Positions 15,383 through 21,037 of a DNA stretch of 21,037 nt are shown here, piece after piece (the first letter of the stretch is position 1; every line of letters starts with the position of its first letter). A program made the position numbers and the translations under genes. Below the pieces are notes generated by a model. It was given only the letters and a program-made list of their open reading frames with translations. It was not told the DNA's origin and did no database searches. The stretch is from assembly GCA_002718515.1 (NCBI GenBank), contig PBEX01000012.1, positions 28,849-49,885 on the forward strand. Reading direction: 5' to 3'. The DNA comes from Phycisphaerae bacterium. GTDB taxonomy: Bacteria > Planctomycetota > Phycisphaerae > Phycisphaerales > SM1A02.

Positions 15383-16747
15383 ATGTCAGAAATTCACGCT
15401 CAAATTCTCATCGTTGATGATGAGCCAGATCACGCAGAAGTCATGGCTGAGTCTCTTTGGAGACTTGGGCATGTTTGTACCGTGGTTGAAGGTTTTGAAA
15501 AGGCAAAAGATGAGTTATTGATGGGCTCATTTGATGTCATCGTGACTGACATGGTGATGGAAGAAGAGCAGTCTGGTCTAGAAGTATTAAAACTCGCAAA
15601 CGAGCACCAAGATGGCGCTGCGACGATTGTAGTCACTGCACATGGCGATATTCCAACTGCTAAGGCAGCACTTCAAGGTGGTGCTTATGATTTCATCGAA
15701 AAACCACTTGACTTGGATATCTTCCGAAACCTTGTCAATCGAGCAGCAGAATCTGTGCTATTGAAGCAACAGAATGAAGCATTGAAGGGACAAGTAGATG
15801 CTGCGTTTGGCTTTGAAGGCATCATCGGAGATTCTCCAGCGATTCGAAAGGTCATTGAACTGATTAGACGAGTCGCTCCAAGCAACTTGCCTGTGCTCAT
15901 CACAGGTGATTCTGGCACTGGTAAAGAATTAGTTGCACAAGCGATTCACAACCAATCGAAAAGAGTTGACAAAAAATACGTTGCATTTAACTGTGCAGGT
16001 CAAAGTGAGTCACTGTTAGAAGACCAACTCTTCGGTCATGTGCGTGGTGCATTCACAGGTGCTGACCGCGATCGAGAAGGTGTGTTTGAGTTTGTGAATA
16101 ACGGCACACTTTTTCTTGATGAGATTGGGGATATGCCAATCGCAATGCAAGCAAAACTGCTTCGAGTGCTAGAAACAGGTGATGTTGTCAGACTTGGTCA
16201 GAACAGCGATCGAAAAGTAGATGTTCGATTTGTATCCGCTACAAATCACAATCTTCAAACTCGTTGCGAATCAGGCGACTTCAGAGAAGATTTGTATTTC
16301 AGAATTAAAGGTGCTGAAATCCATGTGCCACCTTTGCGTGAACGTCGAGAAGATATCCCGATGCTTATCCAGTTTGCACTAGGGAAATATGCTGCGGATA
16401 TGGACTGTCCAAGACCGTCAATTACAGATCCCGCAATCATGAGACTTGTCAGTTACGATTGGCCAGGAAACGTGCGTGAACTACTTAATGTTGTTCAGCG
16501 TATGGCTGTTATGGCTGAGAACAATACGATTGACATTACGCATGTCCCAGATGAGATTAAAGCAACCGAAAGCGAAGAGACGCATGAAGTTGGAAGTCTC
16601 GCAGGCATAGGACTAGATCGCCTTGAAAAAGAGGCAATTCGTCAAACCCTTGCCCTGACAGGTGGAAATCGTGAACAAACAGCCAAAATGCTTGGTATTG
16701 GCGAGCGAACGCTTTATAGAAAACTAAAAGAGTACGGAATCAAATAA
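15383..16747 (+). CDS. NtrC-family sigma-54-dependent response regulator
   Basis: This 454-residue regulator has the classic three parts. The receiver domain (about 5-120) has acidic residues DDE at 12-14, the phosphoacceptor D56 in VIVTDMVM, T85 in VVTAHGD and K107 in FIEKPLD. The AAA+ domain (about 143-380) has Walker A GDSGTGKE (175-182), the sigma-54 contact loop GAFTGA (222-227), Walker B LFLDEIGD (243-250) and arginine-rich sensor regions. A Fis-type helix-turn-helix lies at the C-terminus ([22 protein letters not shown]). It should be phosphorylated by a histidine kinase and activate sigma-54 promoters. No kinase gene lies next to it, so it is an orphan here. The start at 15383 gives the normal receiver N-terminus; an in-frame TTG at 15338 would lie in the inverted-repeat region. 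Its stop is one base from the stop of the convergent GspH-like gene. Confidence 0.92.
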   Translation: MSEIHAQILIVDDEPDHAEVMAESLWRLGHVCTVVEGFEKAKDELLMGSFDVIVTDMVMEEEQSGLEVLKLANEHQDGAATIVVTAHGDIPTAKAALQGGAYDFIEKPLDLDIFRNLVNRAAESVLLKQQNEALKGQVDAAFGFEGIIGDSPAIRKVIELIRRVAPSNLPVLITGDSGTGKELVAQAIHNQSKRVDKKYVAFNCAGQSESLLEDQLFGHVRGAFTGADRDREGVFEFVNNGTLFLDEIGDMPIAMQAKLLRVLETGDVVRLGQNSDRKVDVRFVSATNHNLQTRCESGDFREDLYFRIKGAEIHVPPLRERREDIPMLIQFALGKYAADMDCPRPSITDPAIMRLVSYDWPGNVRELLNVVQRMAVMAENNTIDITHVPDEIKATESEETHEVGSLAGIGLDRLEKEAIRQTLALTGGNREQTAKMLGIGERTLYRKLKEYGIK

Positions 16748-16784
16748 GTCACTCAATCCAACCAGTGGTTGGATGAATTGTGAC
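16748..16784. terminator. Hairpin at the junction of convergent stops, possible terminator
   Basis: ATCCAACC (16756-16763) and GGTTGGAT (16767-16774) form a perfect 8-bp stem with a 3-base loop, and GTCAC (16748-16752) with GTGAC (16780-16784) can close it from outside. It begins one base after the regulator stop and lies inside the last codons of the convergent GspH-like gene. No real U-tract follows on either strand, so termination is plausible but unproven. Confidence 0.5.
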
Positions 16785-17222
16785 ACGTTCGGTTTGCGAA
16801 TCTAGAGATAAGGTTAACTCTGCGAGCCCTGAGTACAAATCAATTCCACCATGGTGATTAAAGGGGATTGTTTGCGCATCTAAGTTTGTCGCGAGTCTCA
16901 CATGTTGCGCAGAAATGGCTGGACCAACACCACAGATCGTTTGAATTGGTTCACCATTAAACTCATTCTTTATTGGTTCGTTTGGTGTATCTTCCAAAGC
17001 AATATGCCAACGGTCTTCCTGAATCACAAGAACGATATCATCCTCAGGGCGTGCGATTGCTAACGATTGGGCTAACTCAATATCGCTGACCAGTAACCGT
17101 TTAGCATCATTCAAACTTGATTTTGAAGCATTTCCAATCATTGGAATAACGAGCGAACAACTCAATACTAAGATTGAGATCGCAAGAATGAGTTCAATGG
17201 TTGAATAGCCACGTCTATGCAT
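16749..17222 (-). CDS. Prepilin-like protein, GspH-type
   Basis: This 157-residue protein has a type III (prepilin) signal: MHRRG, then the cleaved hydrophobic helix starting YSTIELILAISILVL. Gly5 lies before the cut and Glu is at mature position 5, the hallmark needed for assembly. After the helix comes a beta-rich domain closing with VTIHPTTGWIE, which fits GspH/FimT-type minor pseudopilins. These sit at the tip of type II secretion or type IV pilus fibres in the periplasm. Its ATG shares one base with the stop of the PilX-like gene upstream (TAATG, 17220-17224), so it is translationally coupled as the last of four genes. The gene's last codons also encode the hairpin at the convergent junction. 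Confidence 0.8.
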   Translation of the reverse strand: MHRRGYSTIELILAISILVLSCSLVIPMIGNASKSSLNDAKRLLVSDIELAQSLAIARPEDDIVLVIQEDRWHIALEDTPNEPIKNEFNGEPIQTICGVGPAISAQHVRLATNLDAQTIPFNHHGGIDLYSGLAELTLSLDSQTERVTIHPTTGWIE

Positions 17223-18790
17223 TAGTCGTAGCGCCTCTCATTAGTTTTCGAAACATACGATTGCGATTGTTTGCATGCCACAGATTCCCATTCTCTGGCG
17301 TCAAATCCAAAAGTAACAAATTGATAGATGACTTCATGTGGTCTTTCAGTAGGGGTGTTTTTCCAATTTCGTCCAGACCAATAATCGGTTTCTTCATCAT
17401 CATTTGCGTAATGATTCTGTAGGGTTTCAATTGCATCTCTGTTTAACGCATTCATTTGTTTTAACTCAGAAACCATCTCGCCGCGTTCGTTATAGAGTAA
17501 ACCGTCTGCGTTTGCGTATCCGCCTTGGTCAAGCAGTTGGTCGTAATACAATCGAGAGGCGCCAGAAAAACTTACTTCATCCGCAGCGACTCTGCCACAT
17601 AGAATTGATTGTTCACTCATTTCATAGTTTGCTTTCGGTGCGTAAATTTCGCCCTTAATAATCGACTCGCCACGAATTTTCCAATCATGTGGTTGATTGC
17701 TGTAGAGTTTGATTCGTGAAGGGTCCATCCAAGATTGAATAGACTTGTTTGCGTCACCGATGTATCCAGATTCAATTTGCACTTCACTCTCAGCATAAAT
17801 CGTGAGCGTTGCGTCATCCGCTAGAATGATGTCAGCATTGTCCAACATGAATGTGTCAGTCACAGTTAGTTCAACATCACCTGATATATGTAATGATTCA
17901 CCATTTGTCAGTTGAATCGTGTCAAGTGTGTAATTGCCAGTTGTGATTGTGCGGTTGGTTGTTGGTCGCCGGCCTTTCATCGCACTCTTCGTAAACACGT
18001 TCGCCCACCTTGATTTCCAGTTGTCTTTGGAGTCTTTCTTCGAGTTCATCGATTTGTGAGTGAGTGTTTTTGTCTTACTTAAATCAGGTGCAGGGGCATG
18101 AAGCATCTTTGGCGTATCACTGAAACTGTTGATTTTTGTACGAGTTGAGGAGAGCATCGAAGACGCGTTTTTAGGGCCATGGATTTCGATTGAAGGAAGT
18201 GATTGTGAGGATTGGATTGCAAGCGGTCGAGTAGCCAGTGTGCCGAGTTTTACCGCTTTCTCAGCAGTTGCTCCGGGTGATGCTGCCCATCTTTTAATTG
18301 TTGAGACGTCTTGAATCTTAATCTCAGATTCAGCAAACACAGCAAACTCGCTGAAGTCGACATCAAACTCGTTATCTTTGGGGATGACAGTTGCTTTTGC
18401 AACCATTTCTTGTGTGACACCATCAACAGTTGATTGAATAGACAACTCAACATTTGATGACTCTTCAGTCGGTGGAAGATGAGTATCACTGTCTATGATT
18501 GTGATGGTAAATCGGCTCTCACCAAATTCAAAATCATTCAGGATTACGCCTTCTACATGCTTCCTTCGCCAGTCGAAATCAGTCTCCAAAATCGCAATGG
18601 CTAACTCAACGCCTGACTCAGCTGCCATTCTCGCTTCTGATGATTTTTGAATGTTTTGACTGATAGAAATCGAGTTGTCTCGAGAGCCAAAATACGCAAC
18701 CGCCATACCACCTGTGATTAACACAGTAATCATGACGAGCATCAGTGCAACACCGCGGCGTTTATACATTTTGATTGTTTGATTACTCAT
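17222..18790 (-). CDS. Large PilX/GspK-like protein with beta-helix-type domain
   Basis: This 522-residue protein starts KRRG and then the helix VALMLVMITVLITGGMAVAYF, a prepilin-like N-terminus without the Glu at position 5, as in GspK and PilX-type subunits. Residues 40-70 (QKSSEARMAAESGVELAIAIL) match the PilX N-terminal pattern. From about 148 to 420 the protein looks like the DUF7305-type repeat domain. The opening FAVFAESEIKIQD is echoed later by LTIYAESEVQIES (329-341), then GEIYAPKANYEMSEQS and VAADEVSFSGASRLYYD, the turn-by-turn pattern of a right-handed beta-helix. It lacks the usual GspK domains, so it is probably a distinct tip or adhesin-like subunit. A strong Shine-Dalgarno (GAGGAG) lies five bases before the ATG, which overlaps the previous stop (ATGA, 18787-18790). 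The C-terminal 100 residues are charged and not recognised. Confidence 0.72.
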   Translation of the reverse strand: MSNQTIKMYKRRGVALMLVMITVLITGGMAVAYFGSRDNSISISQNIQKSSEARMAAESGVELAIAILETDFDWRRKHVEGVILNDFEFGESRFTITIIDSDTHLPPTEESSNVELSIQSTVDGVTQEMVAKATVIPKDNEFDVDFSEFAVFAESEIKIQDVSTIKRWAASPGATAEKAVKLGTLATRPLAIQSSQSLPSIEIHGPKNASSMLSSTRTKINSFSDTPKMLHAPAPDLSKTKTLTHKSMNSKKDSKDNWKSRWANVFTKSAMKGRRPTTNRTITTGNYTLDTIQLTNGESLHISGDVELTVTDTFMLDNADIILADDATLTIYAESEVQIESGYIGDANKSIQSWMDPSRIKLYSNQPHDWKIRGESIIKGEIYAPKANYEMSEQSILCGRVAADEVSFSGASRLYYDQLLDQGGYANADGLLYNERGEMVSELKQMNALNRDAIETLQNHYANDDEETDYWSGRNWKNTPTERPHEVIYQFVTFGFDAREWESVACKQSQSYVSKTNERRYD

Positions 18791-19407
18791 TCGATCTCCT
18801 CAAGTGGTAACAAGTGTTGTCGAATCACTTCGTCGATGACGAGACTATCAGTTTCGCCCATGGTTGAATTCAATTTAAACTCAAATGAAATCAGGGTAAT
18901 GTCAGTTGGCTGGGTTTCGTTAAACCAAAAATCACACCCACTAATCTGGTCAACTAGAGTGAGTGAAGTGATGTACCCCTTAGCATTAAAGTTAGAAAGC
19001 AACTGCGCGTAGTTAGTGTGTTCATTGCATTCAGTGTCATTCGAAGATTTCATTTCTTCACTCCAGTGTTCAGGGAATGAGACAAATGAAACTTCAAGTT
19101 GTTCAAGAGTTGGATTAAACTCAATCCATCGAATTTCAGTTGCATGAACCGTGTTGCTCTCTCTGGAATCGTTCATCCAAAGGGTAGCACTAGAAGGGGA
19201 TGTGTCGAGGATGCACCGAGCAGGGGAGACATAAGCACTCATCTTTGTTTTCAGTGTTGAGAAACGAATCGAAGATTGCCGTCCATCTTCTTTAGAAGTA
19301 ATCCCGCTAGTGACAGCGCCCATTAATGTGACAACCGCTAATCCAATCACTGATGTGATGCTGAGCGAAATGATGAGTTCAATAAATGTAAAGCCGCGCC
19401 GATTCAT
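18787..19407 (-). CDS. Prepilin-like protein, GspJ-type
   Basis: This 206-residue protein has the prepilin leader MNRRG and the mature helix FTFIELIISLSITSVIGLAVV, with Glu at position 5. Behind it lies a mixed alpha/beta domain of about 170 residues containing several cysteines (in PARCILD, DTECNEH, SGCDFWF), no motif beyond the family pattern. Size and its place after a GspI-like gene point to the GspJ minor pseudopilin, which in known systems forms the GspI-J-K tip complex. Start and stop overlap neighbours by four bases on both sides (ATGA at 19404-19407 and 18787-18790), indicating coupled translation and fixed stoichiometry. It could equally be a PilW-like minor pilin; sequence alone does not decide. 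Confidence 0.75.
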   Translation of the reverse strand: MNRRGFTFIELIISLSITSVIGLAVVTLMGAVTSGITSKEDGRQSSIRFSTLKTKMSAYVSPARCILDTSPSSATLWMNDSRESNTVHATEIRWIEFNPTLEQLEVSFVSFPEHWSEEMKSSNDTECNEHTNYAQLLSNFNAKGYITSLTLVDQISGCDFWFNETQPTDITLISFEFKLNSTMGETDSLVIDEVIRQHLLPLEEIE

Positions 19408-19850
19408 ATTGCTGGCTCCGGAACAAATTTTGTGATCTCACTAACGACTTCATTTAACTGGTTAAATGTGACAACTGTGACGTTCTTCCCAACAATATTA
19501 ATCTCTAACTCATCGATCAGCACTTCACCATCTTCAACTTCAACGAGGCGTCCAAGTAAACTGAAATCGCCTTCAAGTGTTGATCCAGATAGTGTTGTCA
19601 TTGATCCGACTTCTTCGCGGTACCCATCCCAAGATTGGATTGATTCGTAGGGTTCAGCTGAAATCTGAGACATGAGAGATTCAGAGGCGACCGAGCCAAC
19701 AATCATCTGTTTCGCAATCATAGATTGTCTTTGTCCTGCAACAATTGCTGTCGTAATGGCTGCGATTGCGACGGTTAAAATCCCAACAGCAATCATGACT
19801 TCCATCATGGCAAGGCCCCTTGGGGCAATGTTTGAACATCTGCGTTCCAT
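19404..19850 (-). CDS. Prepilin-like protein, GspI-type
   Basis: This 148-residue protein is the first gene of the pseudopilin cassette. The leader is longer than in its neighbours (MERRCSNIAPRG, 12 residues). It is followed by the mature helix LAMMEVMIAVGILTVAIAAITTAI with Glu at position 5, then a short helical linker (AKQMIVGSVASESLMSQ) like GspI/PilV minor pilins, and a small beta domain. GspI nucleates the tip complex in type II secretion systems. Only a weak GAG element precedes the ATG. The 217 bases upstream, shared with the divergent permease gene, contain a dense set of inverted repeats that would form the leader of this operon. No gspD, E, F or G genes are present in the window, so the fibre's main parts must be encoded elsewhere. 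Confidence 0.75.
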   Translation of the reverse strand: MERRCSNIAPRGLAMMEVMIAVGILTVAIAAITTAIVAGQRQSMIAKQMIVGSVASESLMSQISAEPYESIQSWDGYREEVGSMTTLSGSTLEGDFSLLGRLVEVEDGEVLIDELEINIVGKNVTVVTFNQLNEVVSEITKFVPEPAI

Positions 19851-19874
19851 AATGAACTCAATCGATTGGATGGA

Positions 19875-19964
19875 AGCCCTGCTTGTTAGAGATGGTGAGA
19901 AAACAAGAAAATCAGGGCTCTATCTCTAACAAAGGGCATGGACTGCCCAAAGTGACAAACTTTG
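19875..19964 (-). promoter_or_regulatory. Structured leader of the pseudopilin operon (interleaved inverted repeats)
   Basis: Four inverted repeats lie within 90 bases. TTGTTAGAGAT (19883-19893) pairs perfectly with ATCTCTAACAA (19922-19932), an 11-bp stem with a 28-base loop. AGCCCTG (19875-19881) pairs with CAGGGCT (19913-19919), which lies inside that loop, so the two are interleaved. GGGCA-TGGAC-TGCCC (19934-19948) and CAAAGT-GACAA-ACTTTG (19948-19964) are small hairpins. On the minus strand the region would sit 24 bases before the GspI-like ATG. The connecting segments between the two interleaved stems are only 2 and 1 bases, so they are more likely alternative folds than a stable pseudoknot. 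No known riboswitch class is recognised, and DNA-level operator function is also possible. The remaining 103 bases up to the permease ATG show no clear promoter. Confidence 0.5.
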
Positions 19965-20067
19965 CGTCCGATAAACATCTGTAGATTGAGGGGGAGTTTG
20001 TACGGTTGCGGGGGTGTTATGTGACTAAGATACGCCTATCTCTGAAAGCAGATTACCCCACTCCACT

Positions 20068-21037
20068 ATGCCCCTCATACCAAAACGGTTCTACACCTAT
20101 CTCATCCTAGATGTGCTCAAGCAGTTTGCTATCACAGCGTTGATATTGGTTGTCGTCATTGCTTTTGGCGCGGCGATTAAACCGCTTTCGAGCGACCAGC
20201 TTTTGTCTGGTTGGGACACCGTGAAGTATCTCCTCTTAGCGCTGGTCCCAATGTTACAGTTTGCAATCCCATTTTCAGCAGCATTTGCGACTACGCTTGT
20301 TCTGCATAGGATGAGTCAAGATAATGAGATTGTTGCAATTGCACTCAGCGGACAATCGTATGTTCGAATTTTGTCACCAGTTATCGCCTTTGGCGTTTGC
20401 CTTACGGTCACATTGGTCATCCTTACTCAACTCGTTATTCCAAGATTTGTAGGCATGATGGCAAGTGCGATGACTGCTGATTTGCCGCGACTGTTAACTC
20501 AATCGATCAAACAACATACGCCTTTTGTTCAAGGTGATTTAGTGATTTGGGCTGAAGATATTTATCTAGACCAAGACAATCAAGATGAACGTATGGTCCT
20601 TGAACACGTCGCAGTAGCAAAACGAGATCAGCGAGGTGAAGCTGAAATGTATCTCACGGCATCAGCCGCACTTGTTGATGTTGAACGTGTGGACACGGCT
20701 TCATCGATGTATGTCATGGCAAAAGATGCTACTCAGTGGACAAGAGGTGAAGGGAATGCCGGAATCCTCAGGGGGGCTAAAAAGACAAAATTAAACCAAG
20801 GGATTGAATTGCCATCCATTGCACATGCGCGTCCATCATCACTCACAATGTTTGAGTTGTTCGCGCTAAAAGGAAATGAACGAAGATTCCCTGAGGTTAA
20901 TCAAGCAGCGTCAAGTCTTCAGACAGCATTACAAAAGCAATCAATCTTGGAAACGATGTCAGAGTTATTGGGATCCGGTGGGAAGATTGAATTCACAAGC
21001 CAAAGTGGTGGTAGAACTTTTCAATTGCAAGCGGATC
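20068..21037 (+). CDS. LptF/LptG-family permease, 3' end cut by window edge
   Basis: The first 323 residues of this membrane protein are visible, and the frame stays open to the window end. It starts MPLIPKRFYTYLILDVLKQF, a typical LptF/LptG (YjgP/YjgQ) beginning. Helices lie at about 18-36, 58-80 and 98-120, with the cytoplasmic loop LHRMSQDNEIVAIALSGQSYVRIL between the second and third helices (the coupling helix to the ATPase LptB in this family). A long periplasmic beta-jellyroll region follows. LptF and LptG form the inner-membrane part of the ABC exporter that extracts lipopolysaccharide and passes it along the Lpt bridge. Which of the two this is cannot be decided, and a planctomycete-specific third paralogue is possible. 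No Shine-Dalgarno is seen before the ATG. It diverges from the pseudopilin operon across a 217-base region. Confidence 0.82.
   Translation, partial: MPLIPKRFYTYLILDVLKQFAITALILVVVIAFGAAIKPLSSDQLLSGWDTVKYLLLALVPMLQFAIPFSAAFATTLVLHRMSQDNEIVAIALSGQSYVRILSPVIAFGVCLTVTLVILTQLVIPRFVGMMASAMTADLPRLLTQSIKQHTPFVQGDLVIWAEDIYLDQDNQDERMVLEHVAVAKRDQRGEAEMYLTASAALVDVERVDTASSMYVMAKDATQWTRGEGNAGILRGAKKTKLNQGIELPSIAHARPSSLTMFELFALKGNERRFPEVNQAASSLQTALQKQSILETMSELLGSGGKIEFTSQSGGRTFQLQAD

Noticed and set aside
19860..20000. c-di-GMP-I (GEMM) riboswitch upstream of the pseudopilin genes, suggested by GGACGCAAAG on the minus strand
   Set aside because: That short match is the only agreement. The second helix, the GNRA loop with its receptor and the GGCAAACC part are not found in order, and the stems present have a different layout.
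19990..20015. Sigma-54 promoter-like GTTTGTACGGTTGCGG upstream of the permease gene
   Set aside because: The TTGC half is present, but the -24 element would read GT instead of GG at the required distance, so the invariant pair is missing.

Overview
The window looks like a chromosomal segment of a marine-type planctomycete, most likely class Phycisphaerae. The pointers are a Tat-exported Gfo/Idh/MocA oxidoreductase beside a ThuA-domain protein and a nucleoside-symporter-type MFS carrier, a secreted protein ending in the PEP-CTERM-like tail PAPGALALIALAG plus an arginine cluster, and a division/cell-wall cluster that runs murC-murB-ddl-ftsQ-like but continues into a cardiolipin synthase instead of ftsA/ftsZ. 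Base composition is moderate and even. I see no insertion sequences, phage genes, CRISPR arrays, tRNAs or rRNAs. No intergenic gap exceeds 300 bases; the longest is 19851-20067.

Layout. (1) 1-3315: a ThuA-like protein (cut by the window edge) and an MFS carrier on the plus strand meet a Tat-exported oxidoreductase on the minus strand at a strong hairpin terminator. (2) 3381-8639, minus strand, read right to left: an UlaG/UPF0173-type metal hydrolase, adenine deaminase, an MFS transporter, an ATP-grasp ligase and an FGE-domain lipoprotein. These are joined by ATGA-type overlaps or a 7-base gap, so they form one translationally coupled operon, with the oxidoreductase 65 bases further downstream. 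The leader of the first gene can fold so that it hides its own Shine-Dalgarno sequence. (3) 8721-9455: a PEP-CTERM-like secreted protein. (4) 9555-15303, minus strand: murC, murB, ddl, an FtsQ-like protein and cardiolipin synthase. (5) 15383-16747, plus strand: an NtrC-type sigma-54 activator divergent from murC, with a perfect inverted repeat between them. (6) 16749-19850, minus strand: four overlapping prepilin-like genes in the order GspI-, GspJ-, PilX/GspK-like and GspH-like. (7) 20068-21037, plus strand: the start of an LptF/LptG-family permease, divergent from the pilin genes.

Working together: region 4 makes lipid-linked wall precursors and divisome/membrane components. Region 6 probably builds the minor tip of a type II secretion or type IV pilus-like fibre. 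Region 2 is an uncharacterised coupled set built around adenine deamination. The most unusual non-coding stretch is 19875-19964, the probable leader of the pseudopilin operon. It contains an 11-bp perfect inverted repeat interleaved with a second one, plus two small hairpins. I did not find a clear-cut, wholly new defence or metabolic system. The best candidates for something undescribed are that leader, the coupled adenine-deaminase operon and the four-gene pseudopilin cassette with its beta-helix-like large subunit.
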